From Paguma larvata (Eukaryota; Chordata; Mammalia; Carnivora; Viverridae), in NCBI GenBank assembly GCA_030068075.1, contig CM057829.1, positions 88,775,889 to 88,839,888 on the forward strand: a DNA stretch of 64,000 nt. Direction: 5' to 3'. Within the stretch, counting starts at the first letter, position 1. Every line of letters begins with the position of its first letter. Both the position numbers and the translations under genes were made by a program. This document shows, piece after piece, positions 52,270-64,000 of the stretch. The notes below the pieces were generated by a model. The model was not told the DNA's origin, searched no databases, and saw only the letters and a program-made list of their open reading frames with translations.

Positions 52270-53035
52270 ACTGTTACAACTGTATTGAAAGACCAAGGAG
52301 GAATAGTGCTTTAAACCCCCAGAGAAATAACTTCTACAAAGCGATAATAAATACAATATCTCCGAAATAGAAAAATATAAAAAGGATGTAAACAACGCAC
52401 AAATCGCTGAGGAACAATTTTTTAAAAGTTTAGCCTCACTAGTAATAACCTATATGAATTAAAGCAGCTATCAGATTCTTTCTGTCACTTTTGTCTTTCA
52501 AATCAATAAAGATTTTATTTTAATGACAAAAATCTCAATGAAGACAAGGTGAAATAAATGGGCATTCTTACATACTAATGATGAGAGTAAACTACCAGTG
52601 TTTATCAAGAGTCTTAAGAATGTTCATTCCTTAAATCCAGTAATTCCACTTCTAGAAATAGATCTAATGAAAATAATCAGGATAAGTATCAAAAGTCTAT
52701 AGACAAGGATACTTAGCATAATTTCTTATATTTAATTGTAAATAAGCAAATAAAAACCAACAATAGAGCCATTACTTAATTGTGGTGTACCCATGTGATA
52801 AAATATTATGTAGTCATTAACTTTTTTTACTCTCATGAGGTGAAAAACACTATTGATAAAGTGAAAACTTATCTCTTTAAATTAATACATACTGTCTATG
52901 CATATACATGCATTGGCAGGCAAAAAATTAAAATGTCAATAGTGAATATCTGAAAAATAGTTTAAAGATGTTCTTTATCTTCTCTTCATACTTCTGTATA
53001 TTATCTTAATTTTTTCTATAATAAACATGTATGAC
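52270..53035 (+). mobile_element. Old L1 3' region
   Basis: Diverged L1 text: 'agtttagcctcactagtaat', 'ccagtaattccacttctaga', 'gtggtgtacccatgtgataa' and 'aaatattatgtagtcattaa', ending near a 'tataataaacatgtatgact' tail. Frames are broken. Confidence 0.7.
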
Positions 53036-53042
53036 TTTTAAA

Positions 53043-53264
53043 TTTTTTTAACATTATTTTAATTTTGGGAGACAGAGAAAGACAGAGCATGACCAGGGGA
53101 GGGGCAGAGAGAGACACCCACACACAGAATCCGAAGCAGGCTCCAGGCTCCAGGCTCTGAGCTGTCAGCACAGAGCCCAACACAGGGCTCAAACCCACAA
53201 ACCGTGAGATCATGACCTGAGCCTAAGTCAGATGCTTAACCGACTGAGCCACCCAAGCGCCCCA
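53043..53264 (-). mobile_element. CAN SINE
   Basis: Reverse-oriented full-length carnivore SINE with poly(T)-like left end, 'gagctgtcagcacagagccc', 'gtgagatcatgacctgagcc' and an intact head GGCGCTTGGGTGGCTCAGTC on the minus strand. Near-identical flanks, CATGTATGACTTTTAA (53026-53041) and CATGTAAGACTTTTTAA (53266-53282), mark its target. A local CCAGGCT duplication lies inside. Confidence 0.94.
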
Positions 53265-55516
53265 TCATGTAAGACTTTTTAATCAGAAAAATATTTCTTG
53301 AAAAAGAAACTCCAGTTGAAGCAAACTTCAGGTATTCTCACCTCATACTGAAACGGCTCCCCAATTTCTCTGCCTCGTGTTTTCAGGATGTCTTCTCTGT
53401 GAATATTATTAAATTACAGAAGAGAGAACACCACTAAACTTCTTTCCCATAGGTTCAACTTCTCATGACCACCATTTATAATTTTTAAATGTCCAAATGT
53501 CCATATGCTCTCTCGGTGCCCATACATTTCACTTACTTTCTAATCTATTTTCCATCCTTCCTACCTTACAGAATTATCTGTCTCTGAAGGCTTTCATGTG
53601 AACTATATGACTATGTTTCCTTCTTTGAAGAATATAACTTAAATTATTACTTATAATTGAAAAAAAAAAGCCTTGCCATGTAGTTTCTAACAACAGCTTA
53701 GTTTCGTGGGAGTTATAGATGACGTATTTATCACTGTTTAAATGATGAAGTGAAACCTACTACTTTGGAGGCTACATCTTTTATTCAAAAAACTGAATTT
53801 CTTACGCTCCGAAATTCATTCTATATCTATAGCTACTACAATTTAGGTGTATTTGTAAACCCCACAGATCCAGGTTTCAAATGCTATTGATCTTATAGCT
53901 TTTTTGTTTATTATTTTCTTGAGGCTGGGTAGGGTGAGGGGTGGCTAGGGAGGGGTCCATCTTTAAAAGTTAGATCTGAATAAATCAACACAGAATGTGC
54001 TGCCTCTTTCACCAAAAACATAGATTTTTAAAATGCCAGTCTCCTTTTCTGCAGTCAAGACTGAAAATTTTAACCCACTTCTAGGGGGAGAAAAGAGGCC
54101 AAATACAAAGAAAGAAAAAATGATACTAATATCAACTAAGTTTCTTTTTTATTTTAAAAATGTTCACAAATAGAAAATAAAATTCATACATGTTATTCTG
54201 GCCCCCTCTTGTCTTTCTCACCTCTGCACCCTCTGTGTCCATCCCCCTCATCTTCACTGTCATTTTATTAAGCTGATGTTTTTCAAATATATGTTCCCCT
54301 TAGAATTCTCTGACTACCTAAGGTAGATAAGTAATGGCGGAACCCATCATCTAACACCTTGGTTAAGGTTCTATTCTCGCAGAAATAGCTTACTCGCCCA
54401 GTTCTTCTGACCCATACAAAACGATGGATTCCTAAACCCTAAAACTAACCCCTGGCAGAGAAGGTGAGAAGAATACACCTCTTATTCTCATCTTCACACA
54501 AATTCCTGGAACAGAAAAAATACTTGTAATCACAAGGAAATAACCCCTCCCTCAAAACCTCTCCCACATACAGTGGGAAGACCCCACAAGACCATGCCTC
54601 ATGGCACCTTTGAGAGCTCTGCCCTTTTCCACACAACACAAAGGCCGTGGCATTTCTGCAGATAATAGAAAAGTAGAACCTCAGGCTTTGAACTTCCTAG
54701 GAAAAGACACAGCAAAAATGACCGCAAGATGCGATGTTTTCAAAGGCACAAATCTCCATTTGTTTAACTTAAATATTTTAAAATGCGTCCTATAGCATTT
54801 ATTCTTGATTAAACCTCTTCTTGATAGTTAATCATTAACGGTTTCTTTACAGTTGCTGTGCAAACAGTTCGTTCATACCTATGACATATCAAATCTCACA
54901 GACGTGTTCTTTAATTGGATTCATTTATTTCTAATCTCCCTAAGCCCTTACTACTGTAATGCTTGACTAAATATACATTAAACTCTATTATTTAAATGGC
55001 TAAAATAAATTTGAGATGTATTTTATGAATAAAAATTCACAATTCAACAGACATTCTGCTGTTGTTTTTATTATTATTATTATTATTTTGGCTTTGCTAT
55101 TTAGGCATTATTTTAAATTGCCTGGTGGATAAGTTGTGTTTAAACAACTTTGAACAAAATAAGTTGTGATTTATCATTGGGGATTTTGGATTGTCCGCCA
55201 AAATGCCAACATTTTCATTGCCTTCATATTTGGAGCCAGAGAACTTGTATAATACTACACAGAATATATGGTTATCAATAGAGTTCATTCCCAAAGATAC
55301 AATAGGCAGTTGCCTGAATTTATGACTTGTAGGGCTTGAGAGGTTTCCTTGGCCCCCATCTCTGGATGTCTCAAGAATGGTCTACTGATTTATACTCAAA
55401 ATCTACTGTTAGATATTTATTTCTTAGGCTTTAGCCAGATGGCTCAGAAAAGGTTAACAGAGTAAGCTTCACCCATTATTTTTCATTGATTCAGTTCATC
55501 AGTTCCTTTCCCTAGA
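53265..55516. other. Intronic sequence
   Basis: No gene or clear repeat apart from an ATT trinucleotide run at about 55066-55088. Confidence 0.45.
55066..55088. repeat. ATT trinucleotide run
   Basis: Seven to eight ATT units. Confidence 0.85.
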
Positions 55517-55706
55517 GCCATGGTTTTCAAACTTCAACGTGTCTCAGAAGCCCCTGAAGAGTTTATTAAAATGCAGCTTGCTGGCCCCACCCCTTAGGGG
55601 TTCTCATCTGTGGTTCTAGGGTACAGCCCACAATTTCCTTTATAACAAGCTCCTGAGGGCTACTGATGCTGCCAGTCAGGGGACCATACTTTGAAAACCA
55701 GAGCAG
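55517..55706 (+). mobile_element. MER5A (hAT-Charlie non-autonomous DNA transposon)
   Basis: Full-length element of about 190 bp with complementary ends ('catggttttcaaacttcaac' at left, 'ccatactttgaaaaccagag' at right). The internal order is known: 'agagtttattaaaatgcagc', 'ctggccccaccccttagggg', 'tactgatgctgccagtcagg'. Ancient and inactive. Confidence 0.85.
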
Positions 55707-55964
55707 TTGTTATTCTGGATAAGAAAAATTAAAGAGATCAGGGGAAAGGCTACCACAGACAAGACAGATCACTACTGAAAAGGGAGGGGGTATTCCCAAG
55801 ACCAACTTCACACTTTCCCCAGGGTTCAGCCTTACTGTATATCTCACCGAACTCCTCCCATCCTGATCCCTGTTCACGTCCTCTCAGTCCCTTTGGGAAC
55901 ATTGGCTGTTCCTGCAGGTCCGGTAACACTGGAGAGCTCCAGGGCTTAGTCTCCAGGCTGCATC

Positions 55965-56945
55965 TCAATTATGGCTCACTCTCAAGGGATCTCACACACC
56001 CTGCTGGCTTTAAATTCCATATTGATGACCTCCAATCTCCAGCCCGGACCGCCCCATTCCATGACACCCAGATTGAATTACCTGCCTGACATTTCCCCTC
56101 AAATGAAGGACAGGCTTCTCAAACTAAACATCCCCACACATCACCCTTGACTGTTGCTCCTGCCTATGAATCTGCTCCTTTCCACCATTCGCTCAAGTTG
56201 CTCAGGCTAAAAACTCAGATACTGTCCTTGACTCCTCATTTTTTCACAACTCATATCCAATCCATCTGCAAACCCCAGCTGTCTACCCTCAACACATCCT
56301 GAATCTGACCCTTCACCACTACCTCCATCTTTAAGCCATCGTCTTCCCTCACATAGGCTATTTGCAATCATTTCCTAACTGGTCTTCCTGCCTCTACCCT
56401 CTACCCTTCCCAAAGCCTATTTTCCACACCAGCCAGATGACCTTTTCATAGCTTAAAGTAGTTCGTGCCATGCCTCTGCCCAAAACTCCAGAGACTTCCC
56501 AAAGCCTTCAAGACCTAGCATGGCCTGACCCTGCCTATTCTAGCATCAACTTCTTGTGCTCCCCCCACTTCCTTTTCTCTGCTCCACAGACAGTGAATTT
56601 CTAGTTCATCAGCTCACTTACCAACCTGGTTTCTACCTCAGGGCTTTTGCATTTGCTCCCCTCTGCTGAGAATGCTCTTCTTGCAGGTCTCAGCATGGCT
56701 GCTTCCGTCCCTTCATTCAGGAGTCTTCAGAGAGGCCCTCCCTGACCACTCCCATCTCTTTGCTTAATTTTTTCCTTTCATTTCCTGACATTGTATGACA
56801 TATTTATTTGTTTTTAAGTATTGTCTTTTTCCTCACAGTAAAGGTAGGGACCTTTTCTGTCTTGGTCACACCATAACCCTCCTATAGACCCTGGCACCCA
56901 GGAGGCACTGGGAAAATACTTGCTGGGTGAATGCAAGAACCATCC
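55965..56945 (+). mobile_element. L2 LINE, about 1 kb of the 3' end
   Basis: A long forward L2 segment: 'atactgtccttgactcctca', 'catatccaatccatctgcaa', 'tttcctaactggtcttcctg', 'cagggcttttgcatttgctc', 'agagaggccctccctgacca', 'aaggtagggaccttttctgt'. It ends near 'aatacttgctgggtgaatgc'. It is the longest L2 in the window and has no intact frame. Confidence 0.8.
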
Positions 56946-58080
56946 CATTTGCTGAAGAGAGGACTACACTCGACAACATCCTCTTAATTAGGGCAACAGA
57001 AATTAAGCTAATTCTAATGACAAGGTCTTATTGAGTCCATTGGGAAGAGACACAAATAGAAAAGAGATTATAATGTAAAATGCCACGTAGCGTATCTAAA
57101 TATTTTCCCCTGATTTTCAATTAGCCCTCGCAATAAAATGCTTCCCGGCGTTTTGTCATTTCTTTAACTACTCTAATTGGAGGAAGGAAATGGACACTCA
57201 CTCTGCCCTCTGCTTCGTGGGCTTCATCCTTCCAGCATTCCTGAGCTGTGACCCTGCGGGGTTCCATTACCCAAATCCTGCACAACAAATGCTTCACTTT
57301 GCCAGGACTGTAGTAAGATTTCAACAGCTAATAGAAATGCTATGACTGTCAACACTATTAGCCTCTTAACGGCTTATAAAAATGAAAATGAAAAATCCCG
57401 TGCCGCATTTGGTTAGTTTTGGGGGGAAAAACGAGCTGCTCTTTTCCCATGACATCTTTGGACACCAATGTCAATTAATGGGAGGGTTGAAAGAAGTAAA
57501 TCTCATGGGTTCTCACCTTCGGCCGCCAGAACACATCGTGGTCATCACAAGCGCAGAGAGTAAAAGGAATGGCTGAGGAGCAGCAGCAAGCCATAACTCC
57601 AAAAAATGCTCGGAACCAGGTATTCTATTTTCGCAATGGTTTTCAGTAGGAGGAGGCAAGAGGGAGCACATTCTCGGACTGCATTACCAGAGAATGTTGC
57701 TATTCTCAGAGAGATGTAAAAAAGTGGCAAGGGACTTGGGTTTAAAAGTACAAACATAGAGAGAATCCCACCTTAATGGGTACCATTATGACATCCAGTT
57801 CAATATAATGAGGCTATTTCTACGATCTGGCCAGCAGCCCATATTAGCACGGCTTTACTGATGTGGATACAACAAATTCTGTTTGAACAAGAAATCCCCA
57901 GGAAAAAGAGAGAGAGTGAGAGAGAGAGATCCTTTCACAAGCTCTATCCATTTAGCAATCACTCAAAGGGAAAATATCCTTCTAGTAAAGACAGCAATGT
58001 CCATTTGAATCCTGAAAATATATTAGATGTTCCAAATAAAATAGTGTTCCGTGGGTAATGCTTACGGATTGCTGTTTTGT
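56946..58080. other. Intronic repeat-free block
   Basis: No transposon or gene recognised. The 57000-57560 part has TAATTA/ATTAATG-type homeodomain words (near 57161-57180 and 57470-57480) and is a candidate regulatory element by inference. A short GAGA run lies at about 57908-57930. Confidence 0.4.
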
Positions 58081-58095
58081 GAAAATGTCATACCC

Positions 58096-58163
58096 TTGAG
58101 CACTGGGTGTTGTATGGAAACCAAATTGACAATAAATCATTCAGAAAAAAAAGAAAAAGAAAA
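58096..58163 (+). mobile_element. 68-bp L1 tail with target-site duplication
   Basis: Minute insertion: TTGAGCACTGGGTGTTGTAT, then AAATTGACAATAAATCATTC and an A-rich tail. It is flanked by an exact 15-base duplication, GAAAATGTCATACCC (58081-58095 and 58164-58178). Confidence 0.95.
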
Positions 58164-58178
58164 GAAAATGTCATACCC

Positions 58179-59399
58179 GTTGATGCTTAAACTGGTGAGG
58201 GGGACATGGGGTCAGACCCAAGGGTTAAGCATGTTGCACCGCAGCTGGCTAGGTTCTGAGCACACCAAAACTGTGAAACAACTGGGTCATTTGCGGAGAC
58301 ATCTTATTGAACTCTTTTACTAAACTATCCATAGACTTTTCCAAAATCTCTTCAAAATGTCCCATTACTTCCCAAATGTTAGATGGACTCATGGGAAATC
58401 GCCAATAGTGGACTACTTTAATGCACAGATGTGGCAATTCCCTATGATTCAGCCTACCACAATGTTATCAACTTCAAGACAGCATGCCAAAGAGGAAATC
58501 GGGTGGGCCCTGGAGTCCTGTCTCTGGTCTGGCATGACTACCCGTTAGCCGTGTTATATTGGCTAAGTTACTTGGCTTCTCTGAGCCCCCGGCACAAAGC
58601 AGCAGTTGCTCAAATGTGAGTGCTTCTTACTCCCTGACCTTTCTAAATACAGCAACAAACAGAGCACCTTCCCACCCCCCCTTCACTTGATGGTCACCTT
58701 CCAGTCTCTCCAGGGCAGGGCAGGGCAGCAATGCCGCCAAGGATAACCCCTTACAAAAGAAAAGTTTAAAATATTTTAAAACCCTAAAAATCATTAGAAA
58801 TATTTTTTTACGTATAATAAATGTACAAAGACTATTTGACTCTAGTGTGATTTTTCCATTTAAAACTCACTAGGATCCCTAATCCTATTAGAAGTCAACC
58901 CCACGAAATATTTAAAAACTCCATTCAAAGCAGAACAAAACGCAGCTCAGCATCATTCCAAAAGGACAAAACGCACCTTGGCGCACACAGCCGCTCTCTC
59001 TGGCTGACCTAATGAGAGGCAGAGGGCCGCCCTGGGCGACAGAAGTTTTTGTAAAAGTTAAGATGGGCTCCTTAGCCTGCAGCCAGTTACTCTGCTGCCA
59101 GTCACGATCTCCCTCACCACACACCCACCCCCACCCCACCCCCCCCACACAGCCCTCCCAGCTGGCTCAGCTCCTCTCACTGCCTCCACTCCCTCCCCGC
59201 CATCTAACCATGGGGAACCTGTGCACACCTGCAAAGCCTATTCCCCAGGGGTGACCTGAACAGAGCCCAGGCACTCTGGGCTTGCTTCTTTCTAGTTGTG
59301 AATGGAAGCATTCCCCTCCAGGAGGGAACCTGACATCAGCAAGCCCATGGGGAAGTTGAGCTGCGATACAGCTCATCCTCACGCTTATTTCCTTTTCCT
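58179..59399. other. Intronic sequence
   Basis: No gene recognised. A MIR fragment is likely at about 58515-58600 ('ggcatgactacccgttagcc', 'taagttacttggcttctctg'). A C-rich run lies at about 59119-59151. Confidence 0.45.
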
Positions 59400-59490
59400 G
59401 CAGACACTGTCCCGTTCATTCTGATATCCCCAGAACCTGGCACAGTGCCTGACACATAATAGGTGCTCAAGAAAACATTTATGACTTCTT
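59400..59490 (+). repeat. L2 3' end fragment
   Basis: Typical L2 terminus: 'gatatccccagaacctggca' then 'cagtgcctgacacataatag' and 'gtgctcaagaaaac'. Confidence 0.7.
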
Positions 59491-59694
59491 CAAGGCCTAC
59501 TAGCCCTAATCATCAGAAGTAGGATCTAACAATCCTTTCCAGCTGTATCAGAATCATTGTTGGTTTCTCATTCTTGGGCATCCCTCTGTCTTCCTAAGAC
59601 TCCTGCATTCCTTCTTTCAGCCTCATAGACATTTATTTTGTGTTTACTGGCAAGCCAAAAATTATTTTATTTAATTTCACTGCAATATCCACCC

Positions 59695-59945
59695 CAATAA
59701 TTCACATTTACTTGGTGTTGCTTTGGGATATGCACAGGGCCAAGAACTTCACACACTATCTCATTTAATGCTCATGACGACTCTATGAAATAGATATTAT
59801 TATTACCCACATTTTACAAATCAAAAAATAGCGAGGCAACAAAGTTAAGCAATTTACCCACAGTCACAGAGATAGCCAGTAGCAGCCCCAGAATCTGAAT
59901 GGGGAATATACCCATAGGCCAAGCTCTTAACTAATATGCTATGCT
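59695..59945 (-). repeat. MIR SINE, near full length
   Basis: Reverse-strand MIR: 'ctatctcatttaatgctcat', 'cgactctatgaaatagatat', 'cccacattttacaaatcaaa', 'aagttaagcaatttacccac', 'cttaactaatatgctatgct'. Confidence 0.85.
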
Positions 59946-60357
59946 GCATAATAAAGTAGTGATATCTCATTTCATAATACATGTCATGAGTACCTTGTAA
60001 TGCATTCCTATGGTTATCAGGATCAGAGTTTGAAAAATCTAACTAAAAAGCCTAGGAATTAGACTGCATCAGATTCTAAGAGCAGTAGGATTATGATACC
60101 AAACACAGCACTGGGGGGGCCTTCTGGCCCTGCAAACCTGGAACCTAAGAACCAGGTTCTTTGCACCTCCCTCTCCTCCAATCTGCTGACGTTCATTGCC
60201 CAATGTCTACCTTACATTCGCCTTCTACAAACTATTTTAAAATACAACCATTATACATGTGGCAATACTGTGTATTCATTTCAATAACATTCTATACTCC
60301 ATTCAGAATACAGATATCCCTCAAAACTTTTAAAAACTGTGTTCTATGCTTAGATGC
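59946..60357. other. Intronic unique sequence
   Basis: No gene or repeat recognised. Confidence 0.5.
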
Positions 60358-60498
60358 TAATATATGTGTATATATACATGTATATGTTATATATGTATAT
60401 ACTACATATACATATATGTAATATATGTGTATATATGTATATATTGTATATGTATACGTGTGTATATATATATGGACATATATATGTATATATATAAC
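60358..60498. repeat. Long TA/TATG-rich alternating tract
   Basis: About 140 bases of alternating purine-pyrimidine TATATG/TACATA words, with strong self-complementarity. Confidence 0.9.
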
Positions 60499-61554
60499 TA
60501 AGACTAGGTGAACGTGTTCAAAATATATACCAGTACTAATCTGAGAAAGGTAAGAGGCTTAGAGAAAATAGTTCCCAATCATCATGAAACACATTCAGTT
60601 CCAACGAAAAAGTTCAGGGTATAAAGGTAAAAGAAGGAAAGAAAACCCAGCTCATACAAGAACAGTGAGACAAGCACTGTTGAATCTAATTTGAAGAGGA
60701 ACACTAATTGTGATATGTTCTTTTGAGACAAATGAGTTTATGTCACGGCTCCATCTCAAAAGACCTTACCCTGCTTCCAACCCTTAAATTCTACCCCTCC
60801 CCTAATAGCTCCACCATTCAAGCTTCTTCTAATTCTGTGCTCTCAACAAATAGCCCAAGTGCACCATATCAGTGTGAACTGAGCTAATCTGAGTTCTTAA
60901 ATATTTAAATGGAACTCTTCAACTTTCCCAACTAAATTGTAAACTACCCAAGAGATGCCCAGACCTCTGCTTCATATATTCATGCAGCAAATTATTGCAG
61001 TTTGCCAAACTGTCTGAAACATTGTCGATTCAGCCATACTCAGTGCACACAGAGTAAAGGGGACTATACCGCACACCATCAAAATGCCAGTGTTGCATGT
61101 TTTATTCACTTTAAATTATAACTACTGCCATTGATAAAGTTGACAAAACCCTGGTTCCCACTGAATTAACTTTAGAAATTGGATAAAAGCTTGGTTACTT
61201 AGAACTTTCTTTTTTCCTATAAAGCACCATGTACAGCACCTTGCATTTTTCCTGGGACGAATAAGGTGCTCAATAAGCACCGGCCTCCCTTCCTCCAAGC
61301 ACAAAGCACAGCTACCTGTAGGGTACACAGTGACAGCAGTGACAAACAGGGCGAGCTTAACCAACCTGTGGAAACCACCACCCACAAAGAGCACAACACT
61401 TGGAGATATGCGTGGAATGGGGGAGGGGGAAGACGGTAAACACTTAAATTTGTGGATATGAAGATTTAGCAATTCAAGACTAAAAAGAGAATGACTCCTC
61501 TCTTTTCAAAGTATTTCAAGTGACATCACATAATTGGCAAGAGCTAATAGCAAC
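60499..61554. other. Intronic sequence
   Basis: No gene recognised. The 116-residue minus-strand frame at 61122-61472 matches no family I know and lacks coding context. Confidence 0.45.
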
Positions 61555-61775
61555 AGTTATTTTTGAGCATCTGCTTTCTGCCAGGTTCTTTGCTGTATAT
61601 ACATTATCTCATTTAATCTTCCTCAATCCTTAAAAGGTGGGTTCAAATATCCTGATTGCACAGATGAGAAAACAGAGGCTCAAAGGAGTACAACTGTGCT
61701 CAAAGTCCCAAAGCTATTATGGAGTAAAACATATTCAAACCCAGATCCATCTAACACCAAAGCCCATGCCTTGGC
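61555..61775 (-). repeat. MIR SINE
   Basis: Reverse-strand MIR: 'gagcatctgctttctgccag', 'cattatctcatttaatcttc', 'gcacagatgagaaaacagag', 'ttcaaacccagatccatcta'. Confidence 0.85.
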
Positions 61776-63324
61776 CTCGCAGGTTGCTTCAAATGATACT
61801 GTGGGTTTTTATAAAAACAAAATCACAATCCTACTTCAATATAACCTCCCAGAGTAAAAGTCACAGATGGTAAACAGATGGCCCAGACTCAGCCAGGCCC
61901 TATAAAAGTTAGTTCCCTTCTCATCCTCCTTAGCCCTGCTATCACCATGGACCACTTTTCTCATCCCTGGACCTCAGAATGCCTGAGGCAGGGGAAAGGA
62001 ACTGGGGACGTTACTCCTTCAGACAAGACAGAATGTGAAATTCCTCTACTGATAGGCACTCAGGCATTTCCAGGTGTCATCTAAACTCCAACCAATCCTT
62101 TTTGCCTGACAGCTTAGGCACAGACACAGCCCTCCAGCCCAGATGAAATTTCTATCACTACCTGCTCATCTGGAAAGATGTCACAACCCAATGGGAACAG
62201 AGAACAGAGAGGGAAGCACTGGGTAAGTGTCACCTTTTACTAAATTATCAAGCTCTGCATACTCCACCCCATCCGCACACATATATACCCCTTGAACCAA
62301 ACGTAACAGAGCTCGCAATGCAAATAGATGAAGTCAGAAGATGAAAACATACTTTTCTGAAGTTCAGGTAAAGCTTCATTTGAATTTGTCCATTCACAAT
62401 AACATGTACATCCTGCCTTCAGTAAGGTAATGATCATGTTATTTTCTATGAGATGACTCAAAGATCAGAACTCTTTCCCTCCCAACAGTCAGAGAAGAGT
62501 GGTCAGGATCGTCATTGAGCTCATACCATGCGGTCTCCACATAAGAACATTTTAAAGAAGAGGTCCTGTGACCCGGTCCCCTCAGGACAACAATGAAGAA
62601 AGGCGTGGAGGCCAGAGAGGCCTGGGGAGACGGAAGCAGCCAGGTAGCAGGATTGTCAAAGGACCAGAGGATGACTCACCTGACCAGAGCATGCTGGGAG
62701 GCTCTCCATCCCGAGCTTCCCCCACCAGCAGAATCCCCAATGGACAACCTTTCCTGCCATTCTCCTTCAAAAACAGAATACCACCTAGGCCTCCCTTGCC
62801 ATGGGAGGTAATTTGTGCCCCATCTGATAAAAACGATGACCTAGCTTGCCAATCCACTGTAGGGGACACAATGAGAGCAGAAATTTGTTTTAACACATTT
62901 GTTTAACAAAAACATAAAATATTAAATCTGGTTGCAGAAAAGAAATATTCAGTAATAGCAATAATGTATCTATGTAATCTAAAGGCAAGCAACTCAGTGA
63001 AAAACTAAAATGTTTGCAGGCCACATTTTTTCTTACAAAATGAAAATGTCCTTAGTGAGACTTAAGAAAAAGAAAAAGGATATATTCTTATTTGAATGTT
63101 CTTGACAAGACAGCATTGCTAAATTTAAACCACCAAACGGTCAACATCTGTTTTGTGAAGGTGTTTGTGAACATATTTGTGAAGAAGCAACACAGAGGCA
63201 GCTTTTTAATCTTCCATAACGAGATCAGTTAAAAGCCTATCAGAAGTCGGGTGGGCTGAACACTACAGGCCTTTCCCATTAAAATCCATCCCTCTCTCCC
63301 TGACTATCACCCCGGTACAGAGGA
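61776..63324. other. Intronic unique sequence
   Basis: No repeat clearly recognised. Overlapping frames at 62568-62906 on both strands resemble no known protein and are taken as chance. Confidence 0.45.
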
Positions 63325-63505
63325 ACTTAGGATACAGTAGGAGTCAACACCCCAGGCTTTAATCCTGGCTTCCCCACTTACTTAGCATATCTGATGTCAG
63401 TTTCCTCACCTGGAAAATCCCCGCCTGAACCCTGTACAGAGCTGTCAAAGGAGCGAACTGTGTAATGAATGTGACAGCACTTTGAAAAAAATATTCAGCA
63501 TTTGC
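63325..63505 (+). repeat. MIR SINE fragment
   Basis: Forward MIR: 'ggctttaatcctggcttccc', 'cacttacttagcatatctga', 'gtcagtttcctcacctggaa', 'tgtaatgaatgtgacagcac'. Confidence 0.75.
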
Positions 63506-64000
63506 AATGATGCCTATTCAGCGTTTGTAACAGCAATACAAGATTTGAACATAAATGGTGAATTCAAAACTAAATACGGAGTATCTTGATTAAAAAATTA
63601 CAAAGTAAAAAGGATATGAAGGATAACATTATTTAAGCCAGTACTAGTATTATTATGTATTATAAAACAGACTAAGTTTCCCAGATCTTTCTTTTAATAA
63701 AGTGTTTTGTAGTTATAAAATCACTACTAATTACTATTAATAGTTTCAGTTGTTATAAATTACCATTCATACAAATGTGTCTTCAATTCATTTCTATAAT
63801 GATTTAGTTACTTAAAAGATCACTTGAAAAGGACAACTGGGGCTTCAATGTTCAATATTATTATAATAAAGATTAAACACAATTAAGGATCAAATCTAAT
63901 TTATGGGTATACATTAGTCCATGATTATTATTTTTAATGATCAAAAAATTAAATCTACGCAACAAGTGCTACACAGATCCAAGGCATGAGAGTAAAATTA
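63506..64000. other. Intronic unique sequence to the window edge
   Basis: AT-rich, with no gene or repeat recognised. The preceding SIM1 exon must lie beyond this edge. Confidence 0.5.

Noticed and set aside
61122..61472. 116-residue minus-strand open frame inside intron 8, considered as an upstream SIM1 exon
   Set aside because: It shows no bHLH or PAS sequence, and no acceptor/donor pair fits the phase-2 entry of exon 9.

Overview
The window is mammalian, almost certainly from a cat-family carnivore. The main evidence is sixteen copies, plus one composite, of a tRNA-Lys-derived carnivore CAN SINE in its feliform form. Each has a tRNA-like head, a CT-rich stretch, and an AATAAA-bearing A-rich tail. 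Carnivore L1 3' ends with the typical GAGCACTGGGTGTTGTATGG tail are also present. There is no bacterial or viral gene content.

The only protein-coding gene I can support is SIM1 (single-minded homolog 1, a bHLH-PAS transcription factor), on the minus strand. The window holds its last three coding exons. In transcript order these are exon 9 (45791-45623), exon 10 (26089-25687) and exon 11 (23025-22295, ending in TGA). Exon numbers follow the eleven-exon layout I recall for human SIM1. The exons splice in frame through canonical GT/AG sites and encode about 433 residues. That is the nuclear localisation segment and the whole single-minded C-terminal domain, matching residues 334-766 if the protein is the usual 766 residues. 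The bHLH, PAS-A and PAS-B exons lie beyond position 64000.

Layout: 1-16.7 kb is probably intergenic sequence 3' of SIM1, with MIR, L2, L1 and several young SINEs. About 16.75-22.29 kb is a probable long 3' UTR; its end is inferred, not proved. 22.3-23.0 kb is the last coding exon. 23.0-25.7 kb is intron 10, with two L1 tails. 25.7-26.1 kb is exon 10. 26.1-45.6 kb is intron 9, rich in repeats. 45.6-45.8 kb is exon 9. 45.8-64 kb is part of intron 8 and is almost free of young SINEs.

The most interesting structures are not genes. They are: a U6 retrocopy and an L1 tail side by side, separated and flanked by three copies of one target-site duplication (48.3-48.6 kb); a 140-bp ungapped direct duplication about 2 kb apart (31.27 and 33.25 kb); a SINE inserted next to a candidate SIM1 poly(A) signal (16.5-16.8 kb); a GT/CA hairpin in the probable 3' UTR (17.7 kb); and two tiny L1 tails truncated at the same L1 position (2.9 and 58.1 kb). 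I did not find a convincing undescribed coding system. Repeat family calls are from memory of consensus features and were not run through a repeat library.
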